DNA of 64,000 nt from Sodiomyces alkalinus F11 (lineage: Eukaryota; Ascomycota; Sordariomycetes; Glomerellales; Plectosphaerellaceae). Positions within the stretch are counted from its first letter, which is position 1. Each line of letters starts with the position of its first letter. Position numbers and translations under genes: made by a program. This document shows positions 33,447 through 44,846 of the stretch, one piece after another. A model generated the notes under the pieces. It made no database searches and had not been told where the DNA came from. It was given only the letters and a program-made list of their open reading frames with translations. Location of the stretch: NCBI RefSeq assembly GCF_003711515.1, contig NW_021167079.1:671471-735470 (forward strand), in the 5' to 3' direction.

Positions 33447-36400
33447 GATCGCCCTCTGCAATGCCCCAGCTCATGCGTAATCCTAACCATTTTCTCTTCA
33501 GATCATCTCTGTCAGGCACAATGCCGACCCATTGCTCTCCGTCTTCTCCCCCGTCCGGTCTGGGAAGCTCGTCGCAGTCACCACTCCATCTTCCATCCTC
33601 CTTCCTGCGATCTTCCACCTCTACAAGCTCGCCAACTACCCCGTCGTACTTCACGTCTCCCTTCAGCCCGCCAACTTCCCGGACTTTTCCGTCATCACTG
33701 CCATCCGCAACTCGGGATGGACCTTTCTCCAATCTCAGACCCTCCAGGAGGCCCAGGATATGGCCTTGACCGCTCATGCCCTGGCTCTGCGGTCCGGAAA
33801 GGGTGTTGTCCATTTCTTCGCCACGGGTTCTTCCGAGGGCGACGGGCCCATCGAGGCAGAGGATGTGAATGCCGTACGCGAAATTCTCGACCTGGACACC
33901 GCTCGCCGTTTCCAGTCGAGCTCCGACGGCGCTACCGGCATCTACGCAGATGACGGACGTAGGCCCGTCGCTTCGGACCGCTCTGATCTACCTCCTGTAG
34001 TAGGCCGCAACGGCGCACCGACCCCCGACCTCGCCTCCTCCATCCACTCCAAGCTTGAATCGTCTCGCACCTCTGAACTTTCTAGTCAGCAGAGCGCGAC
34101 CGAGAGCCCTCCGTCCGTGGCCTCGGCCGCTACTACCATCGAGACCACTGTACCTGTCGTCACCTCGGAGGACATCCTCCGTTACGCCAACGGCGTCTGG
34201 TCGCATATCAAGAGGCTCCTCGGTCGTGAGTACCAGGCTTTCTACTACGCTGGCCCGGCCAATGCCGAGAACGCCATCTTCGTCTTCGGCTCCGGTGCCT
34301 CGTATTTCACCAAGGTCATCGAAGAGGCGCGCCGGGGAGGCGACTTCTCCAAGGTTGGCATCGTTGCCGCCCGCCTCTACCGGCCATGGCTGAGCTCCGC
34401 CCTCATCGAGGCCATCCCCCAGTCCGTCAAGAGAATTGCTGTCCTGGAGCAGATCCATAGGCGGACGACCAAGTGGGGTCCCGTTTTGCTCGATGTGCTC
34501 ACCAGCATCAAGAGCGGCTTCGGCGGCGTCCAGACCGTGGTCGGCTACCAGCTTGGCTATGTCAACGCCAAGAACGTCACCCCGTCCCTACGAGCCGTCC
34601 TGCAGAACCTGACTTCGGAGAAGCCTGTTCAGAACCTCGAGGTGGGAAGCAAGGACGTCCCTGCCCCCGTGACCGACTACGGCCTGGAGAAGCCCCAGGT
34701 CGAGACGGCCTACACCAAGATCCTCGACCAGCTTTTCGGCCAGCGGGCCTTCGTTGCCAACGCTCTCAAGTCCAGCCATGCCGGCATCTCCTCCACCGTC
34801 GTCGCCAGCCCCGAGTTCGGCTTCGGCTCGCTCATCGCCCGAAAGGAGCGCCGCGCCCGTTTCGTCGACGAGGTGAAGGAAGCCGCCACCAGCAACCAGT
34901 TCATCACCGAAAATCCCAAGAGCTGGCTCGCCCGGTGGGCCGCCAACGCCGACGACGTCACCAAGGCGGGGGAGATCGCCGACGATGTCCTCACCCGCCT
35001 CGAGACCGACGGTTCTCCGTTGGCCAGGAACCTTCTCGACAACAAGCGTCTGTTCCGCAAGGAGTCCCTCTGGCTTGTCGGCTCTGACGCCTGGTCCTAC
35101 GACTTGGGCAACTCGGGCGTCCACCACGTCCTGGCCTCGGGCGAGAACGTCAACCTGCTGATCATCGACTCCACCCCTTACTCGGAGCGCGCCGCCGCCG
35201 ACGCGAACCGGAGGAAGAAGGATATCGGCCTCTACGCCATGAACTTCGGGAACGCCTATGTCGCCTCGACCGCCGTTTACAGCTCGTACACGCAGGTCCT
35301 GCAGGCCATGCTGGAGGCCGACAAGTTCGACGGCCCCTCCGTCGTGCTGGCATACCTGCCCTACTTTGGCGAGCACGATTCTCCTCTGACCGTGCTGCAG
35401 GAGACCAAGAAGGCGGTCGACGTGGGCTACTGGCCGCTGTACCGGTGGAACCCACACAACGAGGCCAAGGGCGAGCCCAACTTTTCTCTCGATTCGGAAC
35501 ACATCAAGAAGGAGCTCAAGGACTTCCTCGCCAGAGACAACCAGCTGACCCAGCTCATGAAGAAGGACCCTGCATTCGCCTCGAGCTTGGCGCAGGACTT
35601 CGGCACCGAGGTGCGCGCGCAGCAGAAGCGGAAGGCCAAGGACGCCTACAATCAGCTGCTCGAGGGCTTGCTCGGAGCCCCGCTCACCATCCTGTACGCC
35701 TCGGATAACGGAAACGCCAGCACTCTCGCCAAGCGCCTCGCCAATCGGGGCAAAGCGAGAGGCCTCAAGTCGACCGTCATGTCGATGGAAGATTACCCCC
35801 TCGAGGATCTTCCCTCCGAGGAGAACATCGTCTTCATTACTTCCACCGCCGGCCAGGGTGAGTTCCCCCAGGACGGTCACGCCTTCTGGGAAGCCATCAA
35901 GGACAACACCGAGCTCGACCTTGCCACCGTCCGCTACTCGGTCTTCGGTCTCGGTGACAAGCACTATTGGCCGAGGAAGGAGGACAGGATCTACTACAAC
36001 AAGCCGGCCAAGGACCTTAATCGTGTGCTGAGCAACCTCGGTGCCCAGAAGCTGGCGGACATCGGCCTCGGCGACGACCAGGACCCCGACGGGTTCCAGA
36101 CGGGGTACCAGGAGTGGGAACCGAAGATCTGGCAAGCGCTTGGCGTCGACAAGGTCGAAGGTCTTCCCGAAGAACCGCCTCCTCTGACCAACGAAGACAT
36201 CAAGCTGGCGTCCAACTACCTCCGTGGCACCATCTTGGAGGGCCTGAAGGACACGAGCACCGGCGCGCTCTCGGCTTCAGATTGCCAGCTCACCAAGTTC
36301 CACGGCACGTACATGCAGGACGACCGTGACGTCCGGGACGAGAGGAAGGCCCAGGGGCTCGAGCCGGCGTACTCGTTCATGATCCGGTGTCGGCTGGCCG

Positions 36401-38033
36401 GTGGCGTGGCCACGCCGCAGCAGTGGGTCCAGATGGACGACATCAGCACGTCTCTCGGAAACGAGACGATGAAGCTGACGACTCGACAGACCTTCCAGTT
36501 CCACGGCGTTATCAAGAGCAAGCTGAAGCCGGCCATGCAGGCCATCAACCGCTCTCTCATGGACACGATTGCGGCCTGCGGTGATGTCAACCGTAACGTC
36601 ATGTGCAGCTCGCTCCCAACCCAGTCTAAGCTCCAGAAGCAAGCGTGGGCAAGCGCCAAGAGGATCAGCGATCACTTGCTCCCCTCTACCACGGCCTACC
36701 ACGAGATCTGGCTGACGGATGACGACGACAAGAAGATTCAGGTTGCCGGTAATGCGGTCCAGGACTTTGAGCCTCTCTACGGGCCGACCTACCTGCCGAG
36801 AAAGTTCAAGATCACCATCGCCATCCCGCCGCATAACGACACGGATGTCTACGCTCATGACATTGGCCTGATCGCCATCAGGGGGTCGGACGGTGAGCTC
36901 GAGGGATTCAACGTTCTCGTCGGCGGCGGTATGGGCGCCACGCACAACAACAAGAAGACGTATCCGCAGATTGGCCGCCACCTCGGCTTCTGCAAGGCCG
37001 ACGAGGTCCACACCGTGTGCGAGAAGGTCATGCTGGTGCAGCGCGACCACGGCGACCGCAAGAACCGGAAGCACGCACGTCTGAAGTACACGGTTGACGA
37101 CATGGGCGTCGACGTCTTCCGGGGCAAAGTGGAGGAGCTCTGGGGCGAGAAGTTCGGCAAGCAGCGGCCGTTCGAGTTTGCGAGCAACATCGACACCTTT
37201 GGGTGGCTGCGGGACGAGACTGGACTCAACCACTTCACGGTATTCGTGGAGAACGGTCGTGTCGAGGACACGGCGACGTTCCAGATGAAGACGGGCCTGC
37301 GCGAGATCGCCAAGGTGCTCAAGGGCGAGTTCCGGTTGACGGGCAACCAGCACGTCATCATCAGCAACGTGGCGGACGAGGACCTGGACGAGATCAAGGG
37401 GCTCCTGCGCAAGTACAAGCTGGACAACGTGCATTTCTCGGGTCTGCGGCTCAGCTCGTCGGCCTGCGTCGCCTTCCCGACGTGCGGCCTGGCCATGGCC
37501 GAGAGCGAGCGGTACCTGCCTGTGCTCATCGACAAACTCGAGGCGACTCTGGAGGAGGTGGGTCTGCGCAACGACTCGATCGTCATGCGCATGACGGGCT
37601 GCCCGAACGGCTGCGCGCGGCCCTGGCTCGCCGAGGTGGCGTTCGTGGGCAAGGCGTATGGCGCGTACAACATGTACCTCGGCGGTGGGTACCACGGCCA
37701 GCGTCTCGGCAAGCTGTACCGGTCCAGCATCAAGGAGGACGAGATCCTGGCCATCATGCGACCTCTGCTCAAGCAGTACGCTCTCGAGCGTGAGGAAGGC
37801 GAGAGGTTCGGCGACTTTTGCATTCGGAAGGGGGTCATCCAGGCCACCAAGGAAGGAAGGGATTTCCATGATAACGTAAGTTTTTTCTTTGGTTTTTTTT
37901 TTCTTTTTTGTCTTCTTCTTTCATTTCGAAGATCTCTCGGTTTCCCTTCGCCCCTTTATGTGATGAAACTCTTTTCTGACTGACTTGGGTTCTTTAGGTT
38001 GCTGAGGAGGATGAAGAGGATGACGAGGAGTAA
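32816..38033 (+). CDS. MET5: Sulfite reductase (NADPH) hemoprotein beta subunit
   Basis: Four exons: 32816-32858, 33256-33404, 33502-37875, 37998-38033 (1533 residues). With the flavoprotein alpha subunit it reduces sulfite to sulfide in sulfate assimilation. Order: a pyruvate:ferredoxin-oxidoreductase-like N-terminal part (to about 780); a flavodoxin domain from about residue 790 (LTILYASDNGNAS, VFITSTAGQGEFP, VFGLGDKHYW); then the nitrite/sulfite reductase repeats. The siroheme-4Fe4S ligands are Cys1386-x5-Cys1392 (ACVAFPTC) and Cys1431-x3-Cys1435 (TGCPNGC). Arg and Lys around TRQTFQFHGV match the sulfite-binding region. The last exon is 12 codons coding a highly acidic tail (VAEEDEEDDEE). 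Intron 2 contains a (CT)n run. Length and layout are normal for fungal Met5/Ecm17. Confidence 0.95.
33412..33443 (+). repeat. (CT)n microsatellite in sulfite reductase intron 2
   Basis: About fifteen uninterrupted CT units inside the 97-nt intron 33405-33501, upstream of a CCTAACC branch site. It may serve as an extended pyrimidine tract. Confidence 0.85.
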
Positions 38034-38836
38034 AGCTATTTGCATCAGCGGCGGTTGGAGCGGACAACATCAGAGATGGAAATAAGGTAAAAGGGGTGAT
38101 GGTGTGAATATGGGAGGCTGGGCTCTGTACTACCTTATGTAGATGGACATATTTCGTCTCCCCATCGTTCTGCGAGCATCAGGGGATTGATTGGCGTTTC
38201 TTGCTGGGTTTTCTTCATCTTAGCCCCCGTTTTGAATAACAAATTACGCTCGCATCTTGTATACTTCTCTGACCCGTGTGGCTCGTCGGAAAATTATTAT
38301 AGTATGAGTGACTACAAGAGGAGAGTGGAGTGCTCTTGTAGGTGCCTTGAGGAGGGCTTCCACGTCCCTTGGGCCACGGGAAACGGTTGTCAGGGGTGAA
38401 TCAGGTGCGCATGTACGTTGCGTTTTTGGAAGAGAGAATCACAAGGATGTTGAATGGAACAAAACGAAGCCCCAAGTACAGTCTTGTCCCGTACTGATGG
38501 AATAGTAGAGGCTTGTAAAAGATTTGTAAAACCACGTTGTGGCGACCAGAAGCCTGGCCCTCGACGAAAGTGTTAAGACTCGGTGAACGGGGGCCGTTTC
38601 ATAGAGTAGTATAATACAGCCTCTTGAGCCTTAACCGATGCTGGTGTGTGAAGATCTCTACACCTTCTGAATATATTCTCTCCTAGAAGATGTTATGAGA
38701 AGTAGCAGAGCTATTGAAGTGACGGGAGTATGCTTCCTCGGAGCGTTGATTTAAAGTGCTTTATCGTCTTTTTTACTTTTTTCTTCTTCTTTCTTTTTTT
38801 CCCTTATTACTGTTTCGAGGAGTACTGTATAGTAGG
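38034..38836. other. Sulfite reductase 3' region and transposon flank
   Basis: No gene was seen. A T-rich run lies near 38767-38812, just before the Tc1-like element. Confidence 0.5.
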
Positions 38837-38838
38837 TA

Positions 38839-40217
38839 CAGTGGGTCAGCAATAATTTCGGTATAAACCCCACCCCCAACGCGTTCAACGCGTTTATAAC
38901 CATCACCACCTTAATCTTTAAACAGCTATAACTATAGAAGAATAATAGCCACGGACCCCTAAATAGCACTATTCTCCTTATAAAAGAACGAAGATTATAA
39001 CGCTACGCGAGATAGGCTTAACCTATTAATAGATCGCACGGCGTGAAGGCGTATCCCCCACCACTACCCACGGTATATATAAACGGTATTAGTACTAGAA
39101 ATCTGCCCGGTCACTCCTACGCCCAGGACGCCCACGATCCCTTAATAAACGGGAAAAAAGATACCTCTTCCGATTTATTAGTTAAGATCCTTTTATTTTA
39201 TGCCGGTCTTTTCGGGACGAGGCCGGTTTATAGTATTCTGTGGATACGGTTAAACGAGAGCTTATCCGGGGAGGTATTCTTCACTACCGCGCGCTTTAGA
39301 GACCTAAATTAACCGAGGAACACGCTACTATCCGTCTTACCTTCGCGAGAGAGTATCTAAATAAAAGTCCTGACTACTAGCGGCGTGTGGTTTTCTCTAA
39401 CGAATCTATAATCGCGCGCGGCTAAGGGGAGAGGCAGAAATAAGTATTCTGCCTAAGTATAAGTCACTTTGTATCGCAGATTTCTTGAATACTAATAAAT
39501 TTATAGGGAGAATAACTACTACCCTATTACGTGTAACCTCGCGGTAAGCTAATAAAACACTCTTAGATATTCTAGGGTGCGTTTTCGTATAGTAAACGCA
39601 CCTCTTTATACTAAATGCACGGCGACCCTAAAGCTAGGCGTGGAGGCGTTTCCGCGCGCGTTATACTGGCCTATCTTTAAGAATAACTCCCTACTATCTA
39701 TAAACCGGGTATTATCTTCGCCCAGGATAACGCCCCTACGTATATAGCGCGCGTAGTGTAGATCTGGTTAAAGTCATAGGCTTAAGATAACGGGGTTAAA
39801 ATCCTGGACTGGTCGCTATATTCGCCTGACCTAAACCCTATAGAAAATATATAGAAATTAATAAAAGAGCGTATTTGCCGTAAAGAACCGAGTCTAGGGG
39901 ATATAAAGAGTAACGTAGAGTCTATAGATCTATTAGTTCGAACCGCGGTTACTATTTAGGAGGAGGTAGAACAGGACCTCTTTAAACGGCTTATTAATAG
40001 GATACCACGTAGGATAGAGGCTATTATAAAGGCGAATAGGTGGTACACAAAGTATTAATATATATTATTTCATAGCCCTGCTTTTCAGGTACCTAGAATA
40101 TATATTTACTACTATTTTTACTATAAATTGATATGTGTAGAGGACTTAGAAGATAATAGTAGAAGTGGTGGCGATAGGGTATTTTTGAGTTATACCGAAA
40201 TTTTTGCTTACTCACTA
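38839..40217 (+). mobile_element. Decayed Tc1/mariner transposon, RIP-like
   Basis: The 1379-bp element has inverted ends: 38839-38866 and 40190-40217 match at about 24 of 28 positions (both contain AATTTCGGTATAA). Each end is flanked by TA (38837-38838 and 40218-40219), the Tc1/mariner target duplication. The plus strand encodes transposase remnants: VVFSNESI at about 39388, FAQDNAPTYIA at about 39717, DWSLYSPDLNPIEN at about 39807. The first catalytic Asp is Asn (AAC), and many stops interrupt the frame. The DNA is much more TpA-rich than its surroundings, with CAG/CAA turned to TAG/TAA, as expected from RIP. About 38 residues separate the second Asp and the Glu if no indel intervened. Immobile. 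Confidence 0.88.
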
Positions 40218-40219
40218 TA

Positions 40220-40500
40220 CATATCTTAGGTCTTAGGGAATGTACGTACAACGTGGTACTTATCAGGCGTGCTATGGGGGGCCAATTCATGTCACTTGTG
40301 GGTACCAATTCTGGCCTCTTGGACAGTGACACATGAACTCTGCCCGTCACCGTAGCACGAGCTACCAACATCGCCGTCCGACGCCTCTCCTAGATGGATC
40401 AGCTTTGTACACCAGTGCCAGCCGCAACGTCAATGCTAAGCTAGCTTACGATTCTCCCTGCTCTCTTTCCTTTCCAACCTTCACCCTCAATGGTACCATC
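40220..40500. other. Short spacer between transposon and UFE1
   Basis: Upstream region of UFE1. An in-frame ATG at 40333 would extend UFE1 by 56 residues, but the family normally starts at MTDITPALNELL. Confidence 0.5.
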
Positions 40501-41874
40501 ATGACGGACATCACTCCCGCCCTAAACGAGCTTCTGCGGAAGCACAACACTTCCTCGAGACAGAACAAGTTTACTGTCCAAGATTTGGATGGGTTTCTCA
40601 AGGAAGCCTACAGGATTGTTCGTACCATCTTCATTGGCACTCCACTCCACTCCACCTCTTACCTTGTTCCTTAAGCACCCAAACTAACAAATGATTCGTC
40701 ATTTCCGCGTCCAGAACTCCCACATCGCCAGCCTACACAACGAGCTCAAGGATGTCCGCCAAGCCTACCTCTCGACAGCGCAACCGCGCAGAACAACACA
40801 CATCCGCCACCACGGCCAGACCAAGGAGCAACGTTACCTGACGGACCGCGACCGCGAGGAAGTCGACGCCAACGCCAAGCAGATGCTCCGCGAACTCAAC
40901 GCCGGCATCCGGTCGCTCGAGGAAGCCGAGACGCTACGGCGCGAGACGGAGGCGGCCATCATCCGCAAGACCTTCGCGCGGGGGCTGGGCGTGCTGGGCG
41001 CGTGGGCCGCCGGCGGCGGCGGGAACGCGGGCAAGACGGCGGAACACGCGGCGGCCGAGGGCCGGGCGCGGGACGTGGCATGCCACCGCAACGGGGTGCT
41101 GTGGTACCTGCGGCGGCGGTTGCAGCTCTGCGGGCGCACGCAGCAGGACATGATGGAGGCGCGGTTGACGAGGGAGATGGAGAAGAACCGCAGCGTCCTG
41201 GCCAAGGCGGGCGGGGTGGGCGGGGGTGCTGTGCCCGAGTTGACGGGGTTTTACGAGACGATGCAGGCCGGTGCGGGCGGTGCGGGTCGTGGCGATGGGC
41301 CCAGGTCTCAGTCTCAGTCTCAGCGCTCCAAGCGATCTTCTGAGTTGCCGCCGGCTACGGAGGATAGGGAGGGGGGTTATGATCTGGCGAGTGACCTGAC
41401 GGAGGAGCAAATCCAAATGTTCGAGAAGGGGAATCTCGACATGGTCCAGCACTTTAATAGCACGTTGGACAAAGTCAGGTACGTTACTTACTGCCAGAAC
41501 CTTACTCCTCGGTCTCTCTCTTTATGGACAATGCAGCAAATACCCTCCTGGGGAGAAGGCAACTAAAAAAAAAAGAAGAAAAAAGAAAAAAGAGAAGAAA
41601 AGAAAAAAACTGACTCAAACTCTCTGCCTACAGGACCGCAGAAAAGTCGCTGCTCGAAATCTCCGAGCTGCAGACTCTATTAGTAGGGAGCCTGGCAACA
41701 CAGTCGGCACACATCGAGCAGTTGGTGGCCGACTCGGAAAACACGGCGCAGAACGTAACCAGCGGCAACAAGCAGCTCAAGGAAGCGACGAAACGACCGA
41801 GTGCAGCTCGATACACCTTCTTCGCGTCGGCTGGTCTGTGCACGTTCTTGATCCTATGGGACCTCATAGTGTAG
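40501..41874 (+). CDS. UFE1: ER syntaxin Ufe1/Syntaxin-18
   Basis: Three exons: 40501-40617, 40715-41478, 41634-41874 (373 residues). Ufe1 is the t-SNARE for retrograde Golgi-to-ER vesicles and ER fusion. N-terminal MTDITPALNELLRKHN and SHIASLHNELKDVRQAYL are typical. A Gly/Ala-rich insertion lies near residues 155-210. The SNARE helix begins about residue 290 (LTEEQIQMFEKGNLDMVQHFNSTLDKVRTAEKSLLEISELQTLL, read with breaks) and continues to SGNKQLKEA. The C-terminal anchor is YTFFASAGLCTFLILWDLIV with almost no lumenal tail. Intron 1 uses a GTTCGT donor; intron 2 is A-rich. Another ER syntaxin is unlikely. Confidence 0.87.
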
Positions 41875-43178
41875 ATGTAGAAGTGAAGCGTGAAGCGTGA
41901 AGCGAAAGTACAAAGCTTCTGTTCTCGTGAGACTGGAAATTGTTTCGGTCCAATGGATACCCACGAGATCATGAGGCCATGAGACCAAGAGATCATGTCA
42001 CTTGCTATTGTATTTGTGGATTAATTACCTTATTGTATGGTTGTACGGAATACAACGAAGTCTCGAAATGACAATCACATGCTTAATTCCCCTGTGCACC
42101 CCGGTCAGTTCGGCAGACACGCCCACTGTTGCTTCGTACGGCAAACCCCAATGCTGATGGAGGTTCCTAGAGAAACGGTTTATTCGTAACCTCGACAACC
42201 TATAGCCGGGGACGGGCCCTTCCTTGCTCGGAAATATTAAAAACACACGGCTAAAATAAAAGCCTAGGCAGGTTGGCCATGCAAGATCTCCGTTGTCAAA
42301 TGACCGTTTCACTCTCACAGTGGCTGATCCGAGGCCTCGGCTCTGCCCCGGCCCCGGTCCGTAGACTTAGCCCACTTAGAAGCGGGACGGGAAGTGGTGA
42401 CCTCACATGCAAGAATGGAGAATGGAGAAGGGAGATTGAGAACATATTAGACGGGCATGCTCACCACCTCCAAAGGCGACAACGTCGATCCTTGTCTTGT
42501 CAAAACATATTTTCCATCTCTTCGCTCCGTCTTGTTGTCTCTCTACAGTTTCTACAAGAGCAACGTCTGAAGCGGTACATACCGTATCAACGCAATATTG
42601 AAGGTACGTGACTTGAGACTTTGAACTCATTACTCCGGACCTTCCAAAAAAGGGATACCTTACGCCCCTTATCACATATGATTTTTTCCAAGCAAGAGCC
42701 TTCATCGTACGTTAAGTAAACTAACGGGTAAAATGCAGGGTCAAGCGTGTCGAGGTCGAGGTGACAATTCAAGTTTAAATTCTCTTATTCGACCGCTTCT
42801 GCCTCGTACAAAAGAAAAAAGAAGAAGAAAATCCTTACAGCGCCCGTCACCGGAGGGTGCCCCGCGCTTGCGCCTTCTGTTCAGAGGCAAGTAATACCTT
42901 AGGTAACCGCTACTACCCCGCACTGCATAATTGCGCGACTGCCCCTCTATCGGTCCCTAACGTACCAGGCAGTAATTACGGAGTACGGAGTATACCTTAC
43001 GGACTTTACCATACCAGTACTCCTACCTTGGGTGGGTAGCTCTCGTCTCATTCAAGTTACGTACTGTATGTAACTGAGGGAGAAAGTGGGAAGGAGCCAC
43101 CCCATCTACCTAGGATCCAGGCTGTTTAATTAGGCGTTATCACATATTATCCGTACCGCACGATACCTTATTGCCAAC
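41875..43178. other. Spacer between UFE1 and aspartate aminotransferase
   Basis: It contains repeated GTGAAGCGTGAAGCG near 41884-41903, a double TACGGAGTA (42977-42992), and a probable promoter before 43179. No gene was recognised. Confidence 0.5.
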
Positions 43179-44846
43179 ATGCCAACCTCACATCCGACTT
43201 CGCACCTCGCCCCCGTTGCGAACCCAAACGCAACATCATCACCCTCACCCTCCTCGCCCCTCTCCTCAACTTCGTCCCGATCACAACAACAAACTTCCAT
43301 CTCCCGGATACGCAGCATCGCAAACCACATGGCGGCCCCTTCTTCCACCCGATTCTCCGCCGAGGCCGTCCCTCAGGCTCCTGAGGACCCTCTCTATGGT
43401 CTAAAACGCGCTTTCCTTGCTGACCCTTCCCCCAACAAGGTCGACCTGGTATGTTCGAGAGGAGAAAAAAAAATTGAAAAAAAAAAAGAAAAAATGGAGC
43501 CCAGAGTCCAGCCCAAGATTGCTCTATCCGTTCCGATGGGCGAACCTCAGAAATCGTCATGCCACTAACTTCTCCTGCGCTCTCGTAGGGAATTGGTGCT
43601 TATCGCGACGACAATGCAAAGCCCTGGGTGCTCCCCGTTGTTAAGAAGGTTCGTTTTATCTCCGACCAATGTATTGCGTGTTTTTCCGCTTTGTTCCTGT
43701 CCCTCCTGAGCTCTCTGCCCATTGAATCGCGCTCAATACCTGGTAATGTGACCTCCGACTAACAAGCGTTCCTTGCGACCGATTCAGGCCGACGATATCC
43801 TCCGTAACGATCCCAATCTCGACCACGAATATGCTCCCATCGCCGGTATTCCAACTCTCACCAGCAAGGCCATCGAACTTCTGCTCGGTGCCGACTCCCC
43901 CGCCCTGAAAGAGAAGCGCACCACCTCCATGCAGACCATCTCTGGTACCGGTGCCTGCCATGTCGGCGCCCTCTTCTGCGCCAGGTTCTTCCGCGGCAAC
44001 AAGACCGTTTACGTCTCCGATCCCACCTGGGCCAACCATAACCAGATCTTCTCCAACGTCGATCTTCCTGTGGTCAAGTATCCTTATTTTTCCAAGGACA
44101 CCAAGGGTCTCAACTTTGCCGGTATGAAGGCCGCCATCGCCGACGCCCCCGAAGAGTCCATCATCCTCCTCCACGCCTGCGCACACAACCCTACCGGCGT
44201 CGACCCCACGGTCGAGCAGTGGGCCGAACTCGCCGATCTAGTCGCCCAGAAGCGCCACTTCCCCTTCTTCGACTGTGCTTACCAGGGCTTTGCCTCGGGT
44301 AACCTGGCGAAGGATGCGGCCGCTATCCGCCTCTTTGTCGAGCGCGGTATCGAACTCATCATCGCCCAGAGTTTCGCCAAGAACTTCGGCCTCTACGGCG
44401 AGCGTGCCGGCTGCTTCCACGTGGTCACCGACACCCCCGAGACCGCCACCCGTGTCGCCTCTCAACTCGCCATCCTGCAGCGCTCCGAGATCTCCAGCCC
44501 GCCGCTCTACGGTGCCCGCATCGCTTCCATCGTCCTGAACGACCCGGCCTTGTTCGCCGAGTGGGAGGACAACCTCCGGGAGATGTCAGGTCGCATCATC
44601 AGCATGCGCACCGCCCTTCGCGCCAAGCTCGAGGAACTCGGCACCCCCGGCACCTGGAACCACATCACCGACCAGATCGGCATGTTTAGCTTTACCGGTC
44701 TCAACGAAGCCCAAGTCCTCAAGCTGCGGGAGGAGGCCCACGTCTACATGACCAAGAACGGCCGTATCAGCATGGCTGGTCTCAATACGAAGAACATCGA
44801 CTACTTTGCCAAGGCTGTAGACAAGGTCGTCCGAGAGGTGCAGTAA
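43179..44846 (+). CDS. AAT2: Aspartate aminotransferase, cytosolic type with possible leader
   Basis: Three exons: 43179-43448, 43589-43648, 43788-44846. It has 462 residues from the first ATG, or 412 from the in-frame ATG at 43329. The enzyme interconverts aspartate and 2-oxoglutarate with oxaloacetate and glutamate using PLP. Motifs: VDLGIGAYRDDNAKPWVLPVV, HACAHNPTGVDPT, FFDCAYQGFASG and the PLP lysine in SFAKNFGLYGERAG. The lysine is residue 308 of the long form or 258 of the short form; 258 is its usual number. The short form matches cytosolic enzymes in length. The extra 50 residues contain no Asp or Glu, three Arg and many Ser/Thr/Pro, so they could target mitochondria or be a translated leader by accident. 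All introns GT-AG. Confidence 0.93.

Noticed and set aside
34588..37869. Minus-strand frames of 515 and 530 codons opposite sulfite reductase
   Set aside because: Codon-bias shadows of the strongly supported plus-strand gene, with no recognisable motifs.
39043..39312. 89-codon frame inside the Tc1-like element
   Set aside because: An accident of RIP-shifted DNA in the transposon; the transposase remnants follow further downstream.
40333..40500. Extended N-terminus of UFE1 from ATG 40333
   Set aside because: The extra 56 residues are not typical of the family, and MTDITPALNELL is the expected start.
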